Shown here: one piece after another, positions 28,210-36,940 of the stretch | Layout of the letters: each line of letters begins with the position of its first letter | Numbering within the stretch: position 1 is the first letter of the stretch | Source: an uncultured Siphonobacter sp. | GTDB taxonomy: Bacteria; Bacteroidota; Bacteroidia; Cytophagales; Spirosomataceae | DNA length: 64,000 bases | Direction of reading: 5' to 3' | NCBI GenBank assembly: GCA_913774715.1 | Contig: CAJYHS010000048.1 | Location: forward strand, 1 to 64,000 | Program-made: the position numbers and the translations under genes | The notes under the pieces: generated by a model | The model's database searches: none | What the model was told of the DNA's origin: nothing | The model's input: the letters and a program-made list of their open reading frames with translations, nothing else

Positions 28210-28244
28210 AATTTAGTGTGACAGATGTTCCACCACACTAAATT
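28210..28244 (-). terminator. Hairpin after folB
   Basis: AATTTAGTGTG (28210-28220) pairs with CACACTAAATT (28234-28244). It begins 10 bases past the folB stop but has no T tail, so it could be a terminator or a leader hairpin of the 66-residue gene. Confidence 0.5.
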
Positions 28245-28253
28245 CATGCCAGC

Positions 28254-28604
28254 TTACCCTTCCAGCGTAATACGGGAACGTTCGCAAACGCCACCTACGG
28301 GCGGGTTATATTTCGATACGGAAACCATGATTTTTTCCACGTGGGGATAGTGATCACGAATTCCCTGAATAATCTGATAAGCAATGTGTTCGAGTAACTT
28401 GTGTGACTTACGCATTAAATCAGAAACGATACGATATACGTCTGAGTAATTAACCGTTTCACTGAGTTTGTCATTAATAGCCGCCTGCTGAAAATCAACC
28501 GTAATGATCACGTCGATGGAGTAGCGGTTACCAATTTTTTGTTCTTCTTCGTAAAAACCGTGGTATGAAAAAAATTCCAGACCTTCTAAGGCAATTGTTC
28601 CCAT
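28254..28604 (-). CDS. folB: Dihydroneopterin aldolase
   Basis: The 116-residue protein matches FolB across its length: GTIALEGLEFFSYHGFYEEEQKIG (substrate-anchoring Glu region), VDFQQAAINDKLSETVNYSDVY, LLEHIAYQI and VEKIMVSVSKYNPPVGGV with the conserved Lys. It cleaves 7,8-dihydroneopterin to 6-hydroxymethyl-dihydropterin and glycolaldehyde in folate synthesis. It lies 30 bases after the DivIVA-domain gene, same strand. Confidence 0.95.
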   Translation of the reverse strand: MGTIALEGLEFFSYHGFYEEEQKIGNRYSIDVIITVDFQQAAINDKLSETVNYSDVYRIVSDLMRKSHKLLEHIAYQIIQGIRDHYPHVEKIMVSVSKYNPPVGGVCERSRITLEG

Positions 28605-28634
28605 GAAAAAAAGAGGAGCCTGAAGCTCCTGTGA

Positions 28635-29405
28635 TTAGATCTTATCGAAGAAAGAACCTTCTTCTTTGGTGGCAGGTTCCGTTTTAACGGGTTGCTCGGG
28701 TTCTTCGACCTGAGCCTGTTCGATGGCTATAACTTCCGCTACTGGCGTCTCAATTATGACTTCTTCCTGAATTTCAACGGGAGGTTCTGGTTCCGAAATG
28801 ACAGTGGCTTCTGGTAAGGCCGGAGTGGCTGGAATGCTGGCTAATACTTCCTGAAGTTCAGCTGCTTTTTTCTCGAACGGAATGGGCTGGGATTTTTCTT
28901 CGTACCGCTGAAGTCGCTCCAATGTCTCAGTAGCGTATCCTTTTAACTGAGAAATGAGCGTATCTCTGTATTTATCCATGGCCTTGATGTCGCGTTCGAG
29001 GCCTTTGAGTTCGTTTTCAGCTTCTTCAATAATATAGCGAGCCTTATTTTCGGCGTTCATCCGCAGCATGTTAGCTTCTTTACGAGCTTTCGTAAGAGCA
29101 TCTTCAGCCTGCTGATTCGCTTCTATTACTTTTTTATTGGATTCTTCCTGAGCCTTTACCGCCATTTCCTGACTGGTGGCCTGGGCTGTCTGTAAAGTTT
29201 TATAGAGGGTATTTTCCAGTGCTTTTAACTTACTGAAATCATTCTCAGTCCGTTCGATCCGTTCGTGGAGAAGGCGATTCTCATCGAGTAATCGTTCCCA
29301 TTCCTGCGAAATGGTTGACAAAAAAGCATCAACAGCATCTTTATCGTAGCCCCGGAAAACTCGTTCAAATGACTGTTTACGAATATCAAGTGGTGTAATT
29401 TTCAT
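28635..29405 (-). CDS. DivIVA-domain coiled-coil protein
   Basis: The 256-residue protein opens with the DivIVA N-terminal domain (MKITPLDIRKQSFERVFRGY, DKDAVDAFLSTISQEWERLL), followed by a long coiled coil (about 55-185) rich in Glu, Lys and Ala, and a disordered Pro/Glu-rich tail. DivIVA domains bind curved membranes and recruit envelope machinery; in Bacteroidota the role is unproven. The tail (VEIQEEVIIETPVAEV) is low complexity and ends SFFDKI, a possible short contact motif. Confidence 0.88.
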   Translation of the reverse strand: MKITPLDIRKQSFERVFRGYDKDAVDAFLSTISQEWERLLDENRLLHERIERTENDFSKLKALENTLYKTLQTAQATSQEMAVKAQEESNKKVIEANQQAEDALTKARKEANMLRMNAENKARYIIEEAENELKGLERDIKAMDKYRDTLISQLKGYATETLERLQRYEEKSQPIPFEKKAAELQEVLASIPATPALPEATVISEPEPPVEIQEEVIIETPVAEVIAIEQAQVEEPEQPVKTEPATKEEGSFFDKI

Positions 29406-29549
29406 TGTCGTATTGGGATGAAACTTGATTCAAACCAAAAGTTAATTCCTCGGTCTCGATCTCGTTTGTGAAGGTTTCAAGTACTCAAAATTATCCAATA
29501 GAATTACATTTCAACCTGAAATACAAGCTTATTTCCAAAAAACCGAAAT

Positions 29550-30464
29550 TTAAGCTTGCTCTTGTACCTTCCAGATTGAAATCAGGCGGTCGTCGGAGGC
29601 CGATACGAAGCCCGACGCTAGTGGCAGCCATAGCACCTTATTAATGGAAGTACGATGACCCGCAAAGCGAGCCCAATCCAATACTTTAAGTAAACGCAGC
29701 GACTGGGCATCCCAGATCTTCAGCGTTTTGTCCATGCTGGCTGTTATAATTTTCTGATGATCAGGACTAAACGTAATGTGGTTAATTGCGAACATGTGGG
29801 CCACTACGTCCTGATGAACTTGGTAAGGATCGCCCACTTTCCAACTTTTCAGGTGAGCATCACGGCCACCGGAATATAAAAAATGGCCATTAGGTGAATA
29901 ACGAACGGAAAACACCGAATGTGTATGAGCTGCAATAATAAATTTTAAAGTTAAGCTATCCAGGTCAAATATTTTGATGGTATAATCACTGTATCCGACC
30001 GCAAATTCCCGGCTATGCGGATTTATGTCAATACTACGAGCGGAAGCTTCGCTGGCTTTTAAATGCTTGCGAATCTGAAAATGCTCCCGATCCAGAATGG
30101 TAACCGTACCGTCCCCCTGAGCAATCAAAACAATGTTTTCAAAAATCTGAATATCAAATATTTGTGAGGAAGTTAGCTTAATGGAGTCCAAGGCCTGTTT
30201 GGTGATAGGGTCAATGCGATGGATCCCATCGAAGTTTTGACCTACCCAAAGTAAACTCGTTGTTTCATCGTACGCAAGGGCATACACCGAAGCCGGAATT
30301 CGGGCGATGAGTTCGCCGAGGTCGGGTTTGGTTAAATCCCAGCGAATGACTAGGCCATCACTACCGGAAGAATAAAATTGTTGCGGGTCTTTTGCCGGAC
30401 TAAGGGCATAGATCGCGTCCCGATGCCCGGCGAAAGTATCTGTTTTCTCAATTGCTAAAGCCAT
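29550..30464 (-). CDS. WD40-repeat beta-propeller protein
   Basis: The 304-residue cytoplasmic protein consists of WD40 repeats; recognisable blade ends are DGLVIRWDL, DYTIKIFDL, DAHLKSWKV, DKTLKIWDA and DRLISIWKV, with GH dipeptides starting the first and last repeats (TFAGHRDAIYAL, RFAGHRTSINKV). About seven blades fit the length. It has no signal peptide or catalytic motif, so it is probably a scaffold; the partner is unknown. It is divergent from the phosphopantetheinyl transferase gene. Confidence 0.88.
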   Translation of the reverse strand: MALAIEKTDTFAGHRDAIYALSPAKDPQQFYSSGSDGLVIRWDLTKPDLGELIARIPASVYALAYDETTSLLWVGQNFDGIHRIDPITKQALDSIKLTSSQIFDIQIFENIVLIAQGDGTVTILDREHFQIRKHLKASEASARSIDINPHSREFAVGYSDYTIKIFDLDSLTLKFIIAAHTHSVFSVRYSPNGHFLYSGGRDAHLKSWKVGDPYQVHQDVVAHMFAINHITFSPDHQKIITASMDKTLKIWDAQSLRLLKVLDWARFAGHRTSINKVLWLPLASGFVSASDDRLISIWKVQEQA

Positions 30465-30668
30465 AACTCGTGGTGTCGTTCATCCGATAGGGTAGCGTAC
30501 TCAAGGGCTATTTATCTACCTCTAAACTGCGTGGGCATCAGGGTTAAATGAAAAGTTTTCGTACTGAAAATCAGAAACGTGAAAGATTTCTTTGCTAAAA
30601 CTTATGGCCTGATGTGTCCTACTGCGATCGATGAATCCATATTTTTGTCCAAATTTAAGCAGAATCGG

Positions 30669-31304
30669 ATGCCATTGGTTTGGATGCGGCCTTTTGATGG
30701 GCGGGGGCAGGTTGCTCTTTGGAAAATTACGGAAGATTTAGAAGACTTACAACGAGCGTTTCGGGGAAGTCCGGCGGACTTGGCTGCGTATCAGGAAATT
30801 CATCACCCTCAAAAGCAACGTGAATTTCTGGCCAGTCGGATTCTTATTCAAACGCTGGTGGAATCCGTTGGCGAAACGTATCACGGAATCCGAAAGGATA
30901 GTTTCGATAAGCCTTTTTTGCACAATACGAATAGTCACTTTTCTTTATCTCATTCGTTACGATTTGCAGCAGTCGTTTGGCACCCTTTAGTTAAAGTTGG
31001 TATTGACATTGAGCCTATTAGCGAAAAATTAGCAGTGGTTGCTCATAAATACCTGAGTGATACCGAATATACACACGCTGATCGAAACCTGCGAAAACTC
31101 GGGGTTTACTGGACCGCCAAGGAAGCTTTGTATAAATTATACGGTGAGAAAAAACTGAGCTTTAAGGGAAACATTGCCCTTGAACCGTTCATGGAAGAAA
31201 GTCAGCATATTGAGGGCTGGGTTCGGACCGAAACCGAATCGAAACGCTACCAACTGGAGGTCATATCTGTAGAAGACTGCGTTTTGACCGTTGTCGCCGA
31301 ATAA
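30669..31304 (+). CDS. 4'-phosphopantetheinyl transferase superfamily protein (Sfp-type)
   Basis: With the ATG at 30669 the product is 211 residues. Motifs are HFSLSHSLRFAAVVW, VGIDIEPISEK (Mg-binding Asp and Glu) and WTAKEALYKLYG (catalytic Glu/Lys). It moves the phosphopantetheine arm of CoA to acyl or peptidyl carrier proteins. A GTG 90 bases upstream is in frame, but a perfect -7 box TATTTTTG (30640-30647) lies between, which favours the shorter form. No carrier-protein gene is adjacent, so a general or fatty-acid ACP is the likely partner. Confidence 0.88.
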   Translation: MPLVWMRPFDGRGQVALWKITEDLEDLQRAFRGSPADLAAYQEIHHPQKQREFLASRILIQTLVESVGETYHGIRKDSFDKPFLHNTNSHFSLSHSLRFAAVVWHPLVKVGIDIEPISEKLAVVAHKYLSDTEYTHADRNLRKLGVYWTAKEALYKLYGEKKLSFKGNIALEPFMEESQHIEGWVRTETESKRYQLEVISVEDCVLTVVAE

Positions 31305-31355
31305 TTAAAAAATAATTGCTGTTTGATTGTTTTCACTCAAACGATACCATATAAA

Positions 31356-31380
31356 AAGGCCAGATTCCGAGTCTGGCCTT
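31356..31380. terminator. Shared terminator between convergent genes
   Basis: AAGGCCAGA (31356-31364) pairs with TCTGGCCTT (31372-31380). Leftward it is followed by TTTTTATAT, so it best serves the gene ending at 31400, and also faces the stop at 31304. Confidence 0.75.
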
Positions 31381-31399
31381 GTCTGATGAAAACAGTCCA

Positions 31400-32263
31400 C
31401 TAATTCAAATCGTAAGTATCGTCGTTTTCGGAAAGCATTTTAATGAGCTGGTTCATTTCCTGAGCTCGTTCGTCATCTCCCGTTTTTTCGAAAGCCAGCG
31501 TTAGATTTCGTAATACCCGCTTCACAATGTCTGTATTATGGCAGGGATTATAAAAAATGGGGTTCGGAGCCAGGTTCAGCTGAGCCAGATAGTTATCAAT
31601 ATCTTTTCGCTGGAAAACCAGGCCTTTATTGAAGACATTGATGTAAAACTGGGTGTCGTCATTAACCTGATAGGTCAGTACGAATAAATTGGGAAGGTTA
31701 ACGCCGTGTAAAGGCATGCCGAGGCGGCGACCGACCAGCATATACAATACGCAAAGGCTAATAGGATTACCCTTGTGTGTTTCCAGCACAATATTCAGCA
31801 TGGAATTCGCCGCCGAATGAAAATTCTTGGTGTTGGCCCCAAATTTCAATTTCTTGAAAAATACATAATTCAACGTATCAATTTGGGAAGCCGGATGCAT
31901 GCCCTGACGAAATTCAAGCCAGGCATCGTAATAAATTTGATCAATTTCCTGCTGTAATTTCTCCAGGGATAAATCGGGGTATTGGTAGGTAGCAATGAGC
32001 CATAGTCCTTCCAGTAAGTCAGTACCTCCGTTATTTCTCCAGATTCGCAGCCGCTCGGTGAGGGTGCGAAATTGAAGATCGTGAATTAAATCCTCGATGC
32101 GTTTCTGAACATTAGGATTGAAACCGGAGTTTTCCCAGTGGTCTTCCAGAAAAGGAATGATGGAGTCCCCTAAGGACCGGATTTTCTGTTCAACCAATGA
32201 AGAAACTTCCCGATCATCGTCTTCTAGTAAAGAAACCAAAGCTTTTAGTTCGCGATTATCCAT
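31400..32263 (-). CDS. SirB1-like transglutaminase-core protein
   Basis: The 287-residue protein has an N-terminal helical region (1-90) and the transglut_core2 segment: YDAWLEFRQGMHPASQIDTLNYVFFKKLKF, then NIVLETHKGNPISLCVLYMLVGRRLGMPLHGVNLPNLFVLTY. This GNPISL...L..R.GxP..GVxLPxHF pattern is diagnostic; the Cys in ISLCVLY sits where the fold places its nucleophile-like residue, and FYINVFNKGLVF follows. Function is unknown in this lineage; the E. coli homologue was only linked to sirohaem loci. Confidence 0.85.
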   Translation of the reverse strand: MDNRELKALVSLLEDDDREVSSLVEQKIRSLGDSIIPFLEDHWENSGFNPNVQKRIEDLIHDLQFRTLTERLRIWRNNGGTDLLEGLWLIATYQYPDLSLEKLQQEIDQIYYDAWLEFRQGMHPASQIDTLNYVFFKKLKFGANTKNFHSAANSMLNIVLETHKGNPISLCVLYMLVGRRLGMPLHGVNLPNLFVLTYQVNDDTQFYINVFNKGLVFQRKDIDNYLAQLNLAPNPIFYNPCHNTDIVKRVLRNLTLAFEKTGDDERAQEMNQLIKMLSENDDTYDLN

Positions 32264-32450
32264 AGCGAAATTGATGATTACGTATTCAACTTACAATTTA
32301 TTGGACCAAATGCCAAAAGCAGTAACAGAGTTTTTTAGAAAAGCATTCCTCTTGCTTAGTATGGATAAATAAAAGGTAATAAATAAGGAAAGAAGTGTAA
32401 AATAGAGTTTAATCTCAGATCATTTCTAAAATCATCATCTCCATCGTTAG

Positions 32451-32479
32451 TTTGGACCGTTGGTTTTTGCCTATTTTTG
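32451..32479 (+). promoter_or_regulatory. Bacteroidota-type promoter of galE
   Basis: TTTG (32451-32454) and TATTTTTG (32472-32479) match the -33 TTTG and -7 TAnnTTTG elements with a 17-base spacer. The implied start of transcription lies about 25 bases before the galE ATG. Confidence 0.65.
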
Positions 32480-32511
32480 GAGTCAAATTATAAGCGTTCA
32501 AACCTTTATTT

Positions 32512-33525
32512 ATGAACATTCTAGTCACCGGCGGAGCCGGATTTATTGGTTCGCATACGGTTGTAGAACTAATAGCAGCCGGCTTTGAACCCATCATTCT
32601 GGATGATTTCTCTAATTCAGATCCTAAAGTCTTAGAACGATTAGAAACTATCTTAGGAAGAAAAGTGAAAAGTTACTCGGCGAATTGCAACGATTCTGCC
32701 CTGTTGACTAAGATTTTCAAAGAAGAAAGTATTCAGGGCGTGATTCACTTTGCCGCCAGTAAGGCCGTGGGCGAGTCCGTTGAAAAACCCTTGCTCTATT
32801 ATCGCAACAACATTTCAGCCCTGGTAACTTTACTGGAAACGATGACCGCCAATGGCGTATCTAACCTCGTTTTCTCTTCTTCCTGTACTGTATACGGTCA
32901 GCCCGAATTAATTCCGGTAACCGAAGAAACACCCGTATTACCAGCCGCATCTCCCTATGGAAATACGAAGCAGGTAGGCGAAGAAATTATTCGTGATACG
33001 GTAGCAGCCAAGGCCGGTTTAAAAGCTCTAGCTTTGCGTTACTTTAACCCGGTAGGGGCTCATGAATCCGCTTTGATTGGAGAGTTACCCATCGGCGTGC
33101 CGGCTAACCTGGTTCCTTACGTAACCCAGACGGCTATCGGAATTCGTCAGAAGTTGATGGTTTTTGGTAAAGACTATACCACTCCCGATGGTACGTGTAT
33201 CCGCGACTTTATTCATGTAGTCGACCTGGCCAAGGCTCACGTAAAAGCCTTGGAGTTACTGGTGAAACAGAACGAGGCTGACTATTACGAATATTTCAAC
33301 ATCGGAACGGGTAAGGGGACAAGTGTTCAGGAATTGATTGATACGTTTGAACGCGTAACAGGAGTGAAGCTGAACTATGAGTTTGCTCCTCGTCGGGCCG
33401 GCGACATCATGGAGATTTACGCGGAGGTAAGCAAGTCAAGAGACGTACTGGGCTGGCAGGCCGAAAAAACGCTGGATGAAGCCTTGGTGGATGCCTGGCG
33501 TTGGCAGCAACAGTTAGCAAAATAA
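32512..33525 (+). CDS. galE: UDP-glucose 4-epimerase
   Basis: The 337-residue extended SDR has the NAD loop TGGAGFIGS (residues 6-14), DDFSNSDPKVLERL, FAASKAVGESV, FSSSCTVYG (catalytic Ser/Thr) and the YxxxK motif in SPYGNTK. The substrate-side LRYFNPVGAHES and the tail NIGTGKGTSV and RRAGDIMEIYA are typical of GalE. It interconverts UDP-glucose and UDP-galactose, or the N-acetyl forms, for surface glycans. A clear promoter lies just upstream, and rmlB follows 43 bases later. Confidence 0.95.
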   Translation: MNILVTGGAGFIGSHTVVELIAAGFEPIILDDFSNSDPKVLERLETILGRKVKSYSANCNDSALLTKIFKEESIQGVIHFAASKAVGESVEKPLLYYRNNISALVTLLETMTANGVSNLVFSSSCTVYGQPELIPVTEETPVLPAASPYGNTKQVGEEIIRDTVAAKAGLKALALRYFNPVGAHESALIGELPIGVPANLVPYVTQTAIGIRQKLMVFGKDYTTPDGTCIRDFIHVVDLAKAHVKALELLVKQNEADYYEYFNIGTGKGTSVQELIDTFERVTGVKLNYEFAPRRAGDIMEIYAEVSKSRDVLGWQAEKTLDEALVDAWRWQQQLAK

Positions 33526-33568
33526 GAAACGTTCAGGTGTTCAGCCTATCTATAATATCCCCTTAATA

Positions 33569-34630
33569 ATGATGAAGAAGCTATTAATCACGGGCGGAGC
33601 GGGCTTTATTGGATCGCATGTGGTCCGCCGTTTCGTTACCGAGTACAAAGACGTCTACGAAGTTTATAACCTGGATGCCCTGACCTATGCCGGCAACCTG
33701 GCCAATCTCAAAGACATCGAAAACGAGCCCAACTATCACTTCGTTAAAGCCGATCTTCGTGAGGCTGACGTGCTGGACGCTCTGTTTGCCCAGCACGATT
33801 TTTACGGGGTGATTCACCTGGCGGCCGAAAGTCACGTCGACCGCTCGATTTCGGATCCCATGGCCTTCGTTCTCACCAACGTCGTGGGCACGGTCAACCT
33901 GTTGAACGCCGCTAAGAAGGCCTGGAAAGACGATTACTCGCGTCATTTGTTCTACCACGTCTCGACTGACGAAGTCTACGGCGAGCTGCACAATCCCGAC
34001 GAGTTTTTCCTCGAGACGACGCCCTACGATCCCCGCTCACCTTATTCGGCTTCCAAGGCTTCTTCCGATCACTTCGTTCGGGCCTATGGCAATACCTACG
34101 GCATTCCCTTCGTTTTGACCAACTGCTCGAATAACTACGGCCCCAACCACTTCCCCGAGAAGCTCATTCCCCTGATGATTCACAATATCTTGAACGGCAA
34201 ACCCCTGCCCGTCTACGGCAAGGGTGAAAACGTGCGGGACTGGCTTTTTGTCAAGGATCACGCCCGGGCCATTGATGTGGTGTTTCACCAGGGTAAACCC
34301 GGCGAAACCTACAACATTGGTGGGTTCAACGAATGGAAAAACATTGATCTGGTGCACCTGCTCTGCGAGATCATGGATGACAAGCTGGGACGTCCTGCCG
34401 GTACGGCCAAAGGTCTCATTACCTACGTTACCGACCGGGCCGGCCACGATCTTCGCTACGCCATCGATGCTCACAAGATCATGCACGAGCTGGGCTGGCA
34501 GCCCTCGGTGACCTTCGAAGAAGGACTGGCTCAGACCGTGGAGTGGTATCTCTCCAACACCGAGTGGCTGGAAGAGGTCACTTCGGGTTCCTACCAGAAC
34601 TACTACGAGAGCATGTACGCACAACGTTAA
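33569..34630 (+). CDS. rmlB: dTDP-glucose 4,6-dehydratase
   Basis: The 353-residue protein has ITGGAGFIGSHVVRRF, HLAAESHVDRSISDP, the catalytic STDEVYGEL, the YxxxK motif in SPYSASKASSDHFVRAY, and NCSNNYGPNHFPEKLIPLMI. It converts dTDP-glucose to dTDP-4-keto-6-deoxyglucose. The sequence is clearly richer in G and C, with C-ending codons, than galE before it (36 of 60 in a sampled line against 27 of 60). It shares that trait with rmlA, suggesting the pair has a different history or expression level. Later rhamnose genes (rmlC, rmlD) are not in the window. Confidence 0.97.
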   Translation: MMKKLLITGGAGFIGSHVVRRFVTEYKDVYEVYNLDALTYAGNLANLKDIENEPNYHFVKADLREADVLDALFAQHDFYGVIHLAAESHVDRSISDPMAFVLTNVVGTVNLLNAAKKAWKDDYSRHLFYHVSTDEVYGELHNPDEFFLETTPYDPRSPYSASKASSDHFVRAYGNTYGIPFVLTNCSNNYGPNHFPEKLIPLMIHNILNGKPLPVYGKGENVRDWLFVKDHARAIDVVFHQGKPGETYNIGGFNEWKNIDLVHLLCEIMDDKLGRPAGTAKGLITYVTDRAGHDLRYAIDAHKIMHELGWQPSVTFEEGLAQTVEWYLSNTEWLEEVTSGSYQNYYESMYAQR

Positions 34631-34641
34631 TTTTGAAGGAG

Positions 34642-34678
34642 GCAATGAGAGAAGGAGTGAATACTTTTCTCTCATTGC
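34642..34678 (+). terminator. Hairpin after rmlB (possible attenuator)
   Basis: GCAATGAGAGAA (34642-34653) pairs perfectly with TTCTCTCATTGC (34667-34678), 11 bases past the rmlB stop, and is followed by TCGTTTCTTT. Part of the left arm and loop (34651-34662) can pair instead with 34763-34774 just before rmlA. Confidence 0.55.
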
Positions 34679-34794
34679 TCGTTTCTTTAGATGCTTTTAA
34701 AGGAAGGAGTAAAAGCCCCCAGAGCGGGTCGTAAACCCGGCTCCTCTGTGGAGTATTCAATCATTCACTCCTTCCTTCATTCAAAACTCAACAC

Positions 34795-35655
34795 ATGAAA
34801 GGAATTATACTGGCCGGAGGTTCCGGCACCCGTTTGCATCCCCTGACGCTGGCCGTCTCCAAGCAGTTGATGCCGGTCTACGACAAGCCGATGATTTACT
34901 ATCCCCTGTCGATTTTGATGCTGGCGGGCATCCGGGAGATTCTCATCATCTCGACGCCCCACGATCTGCCTCACTTTGAGAAGCTGCTGGGCGATGGTAG
35001 CCGTTTGGGCTGTGCATTTACCTACGCCGTGCAGCCGAGTCCGGATGGACTGGCTCAGGCCTTCATCATTGGCCAGGAGTTTATTGGCCAGGACAAGGTA
35101 GCCCTGATTCTGGGGGACAACATTTTCTACGGCTCGGGGCTGTCGAAGCTGTTGCAGGCCAACAACGATCCGGAAGGGGGCGTGGTGTATGCCTATCAGG
35201 TGCACGATCCCGAGCGGTACGGTGTGGTGGAGTTTGATGAGGAGTTTAATGTGCTCAGCATCGAAGAGAAGCCCGAGCAGCCCAAGAGCAACTATGCCGT
35301 TCCGGGCTTGTACTTCTACGATAACGAGGTGGTGGAGATTGCCAAAGCCATCGAGCCGAGTCCACGGGGTGAACTAGAGATCACCGACATCAACCGGGTG
35401 TATCTGGAAAAAGGGAAGCTGAAAGTAGGGGTGCTGGATCGGGGCACGGCCTGGCTGGATACGGGTACGTTCACTTCGCTGATGCAGGCGGGTCAGTTTG
35501 TGGAGGTGATTGAAGAGCGGCAGGGGCTCAAGATCGGGTGCATCGAAGAGGTGGCCTACCGCATGGGCTTCATCGACAAAGCCAAACTCGAAGAGATTGC
35601 CAAACCACTCGTTAAAAGTGGCTATGGTAAGTATCTCCTCAACTTGCTTAAGTAA
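34795..35655 (+). CDS. rmlA: Glucose-1-phosphate thymidylyltransferase
   Basis: The 286-residue enzyme starts with the nucleotidyltransferase signature [20 protein letters not shown] and has [67 protein letters not shown] and [10 protein letters not shown]. It makes dTDP-glucose from dTTP and glucose-1-phosphate, the step before RmlB. Length and motifs are those of the standard short form. It shares the high G+C codon use of rmlB and is separated from it by a 164-base structured spacer; a strong terminator follows. Confidence 0.97.
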   Translation: MKGIILAGGSGTRLHPLTLAVSKQLMPVYDKPMIYYPLSILMLAGIREILIISTPHDLPHFEKLLGDGSRLGCAFTYAVQPSPDGLAQAFIIGQEFIGQDKVALILGDNIFYGSGLSKLLQANNDPEGGVVYAYQVHDPERYGVVEFDEEFNVLSIEEKPEQPKSNYAVPGLYFYDNEVVEIAKAIEPSPRGELEITDINRVYLEKGKLKVGVLDRGTAWLDTGTFTSLMQAGQFVEVIEERQGLKIGCIEEVAYRMGFIDKAKLEEIAKPLVKSGYGKYLLNLLK

Positions 35656-35676
35656 GCAAACCTTTTGTAGCTTCGT

Positions 35677-35702
35677 AGCCTACCGTCAGGTAGGCTTTTT
35701 TT
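35677..35702 (+). terminator. Intrinsic terminator of rmlA
   Basis: AGCCTACC (35677-35684) pairs with GGTAGGCT (35689-35696) around GTCA and runs into a long T tract. It ends only a few bases before the ATG of the AraC-type gene. Confidence 0.88.
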
Positions 35703-35711
35703 GTTTGATAG

Positions 35712-36884
35712 ATGCCCGATTTAAAACCCCATATTGACCTGTTTGCTATCCTGATTTTGCTCGGCATTATTCAGGGAGCATTTCTGGTTTACTTTTTTCT
35801 TACGCACAGTAAAGGCAAGCAGTTTCCCAATCGCTTTCTGGGCATTGCTCTGTTTTCCATGGTCTTGTTAATGAGCGACGTATGGTTGGGTTATACCAAT
35901 TATATGGTTCTCGTACTAGGACTGGTCGACTCGACGGAACCTATTAATCTGGTCATCTTTCCCTGCCTATATCTGTATTTCCGAACAAGCTTACGGAAGA
36001 ACTGGGACTGGAAAGAACTCTGGCATTTTTCACCTGCCATTTTATACCTGATCTATATGGTGGTGATGTGGTATCCGCAACCGCTGAGCCTAAAATATGA
36101 AGCATTTTTAGGAGCTTTTTATCCGGAAGTACCGCAGCCTCCTTTTAAGTCTTATGGGGAAGACTGGATGTTCTGGCCCAAGTGGCATATTAACCAGTTC
36201 ACTGGGATCAGCATGGTAATTTATCTGTTTCTGGATTGGAACGAGATCGATCAGGCCTTCAAACGAAGTCGGCTTTCTATATGGTCTAATCAGCATTCAG
36301 ACTTGATCTGGTTTCGGAATTTGATGTTTCACCTCACCTTGATTGTACTGGTGTATCTAACTACACGGGCTACTTTTGAAAGTGATTTAGGCGATCATCT
36401 GGTCGTGGCTCATATGGCCTTTGTGATTTACGCCACCAGTTTTACGATTATCCGACAATCTGGTTTTTTTAAGGTTGAAACGCCTGAACCTTCTAAATAC
36501 GAACGCTCTTCCTTAACGCCCGAGTTGCAACAGCGAACGCTCGCAAAACTGCAAACCCTTATAGCTAACGAAAAGCCTTATCTGGATTCAACTTGTTCAT
36601 TACCCAAACTGGCTGGTCAGCTCGGCGTGTCCACCCATCACCTCTCACAGGTACTGAACGACGCGATGGGACTGAGTTTCTTTGAATGGATGGCGAAATA
36701 TCGCATTCAGGAAGCCAAGGAATTATTACGTTCGCCTCAGCATAATCATCTAAAGATTGAAGAGATTGCTGAGCGTGTAGGATATAACTCAAAATCAGCT
36801 TTTAACGGTGCTTTTAAGCGGGAAACGGGTCAGACGCCATCCGTTTTTCGAAGTTCGTCCCTATCGGCAGGTACATCGTCCTGA
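35712..36884 (+). CDS. AraC-family regulator with N-terminal membrane domain
   Basis: The 390-residue protein has an N-terminal half with about six or seven hydrophobic helices (roughly 10-250) and a C-terminal AraC-type double HTH (about 290-380): LPKLAGQLGVSTHHLSQVLND, FEWMAKYRIQEAKELL, KIEEIAERVGYNSKSAFNGAF and KRETGQTPSVFR. This layout is common in Bacteroidota and suggests a membrane-bound sensor that controls nearby genes. The acyltransferase gene follows after 56 bases and may be its target. The ATG lies about ten bases after the rmlA terminator, so its promoter must overlap that region. Confidence 0.88.
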   Translation: MPDLKPHIDLFAILILLGIIQGAFLVYFFLTHSKGKQFPNRFLGIALFSMVLLMSDVWLGYTNYMVLVLGLVDSTEPINLVIFPCLYLYFRTSLRKNWDWKELWHFSPAILYLIYMVVMWYPQPLSLKYEAFLGAFYPEVPQPPFKSYGEDWMFWPKWHINQFTGISMVIYLFLDWNEIDQAFKRSRLSIWSNQHSDLIWFRNLMFHLTLIVLVYLTTRATFESDLGDHLVVAHMAFVIYATSFTIIRQSGFFKVETPEPSKYERSSLTPELQQRTLAKLQTLIANEKPYLDSTCSLPKLAGQLGVSTHHLSQVLNDAMGLSFFEWMAKYRIQEAKELLRSPQHNHLKIEEIAERVGYNSKSAFNGAFKRETGQTPSVFRSSSLSAGTSS

Positions 36885-36940
36885 TCCGTACATTCTTCTA
36901 AAGATACTGATGCAGAGCACTTTTGGACATTCAAATCAAA

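Noticed and set aside
28003-28221. Plus-strand frame opposite the small gene after folB
   Set aside because: Its direction opposes the neighbours and its composition is less protein-like; the minus-strand frame was preferred with modest confidence.
34037-34675. Long open frame on the minus strand across rmlB
   Set aside because: It lies wholly opposite a clear rmlB; the G+C-rich codons of that gene remove stops from the other strand. No family motif is seen.
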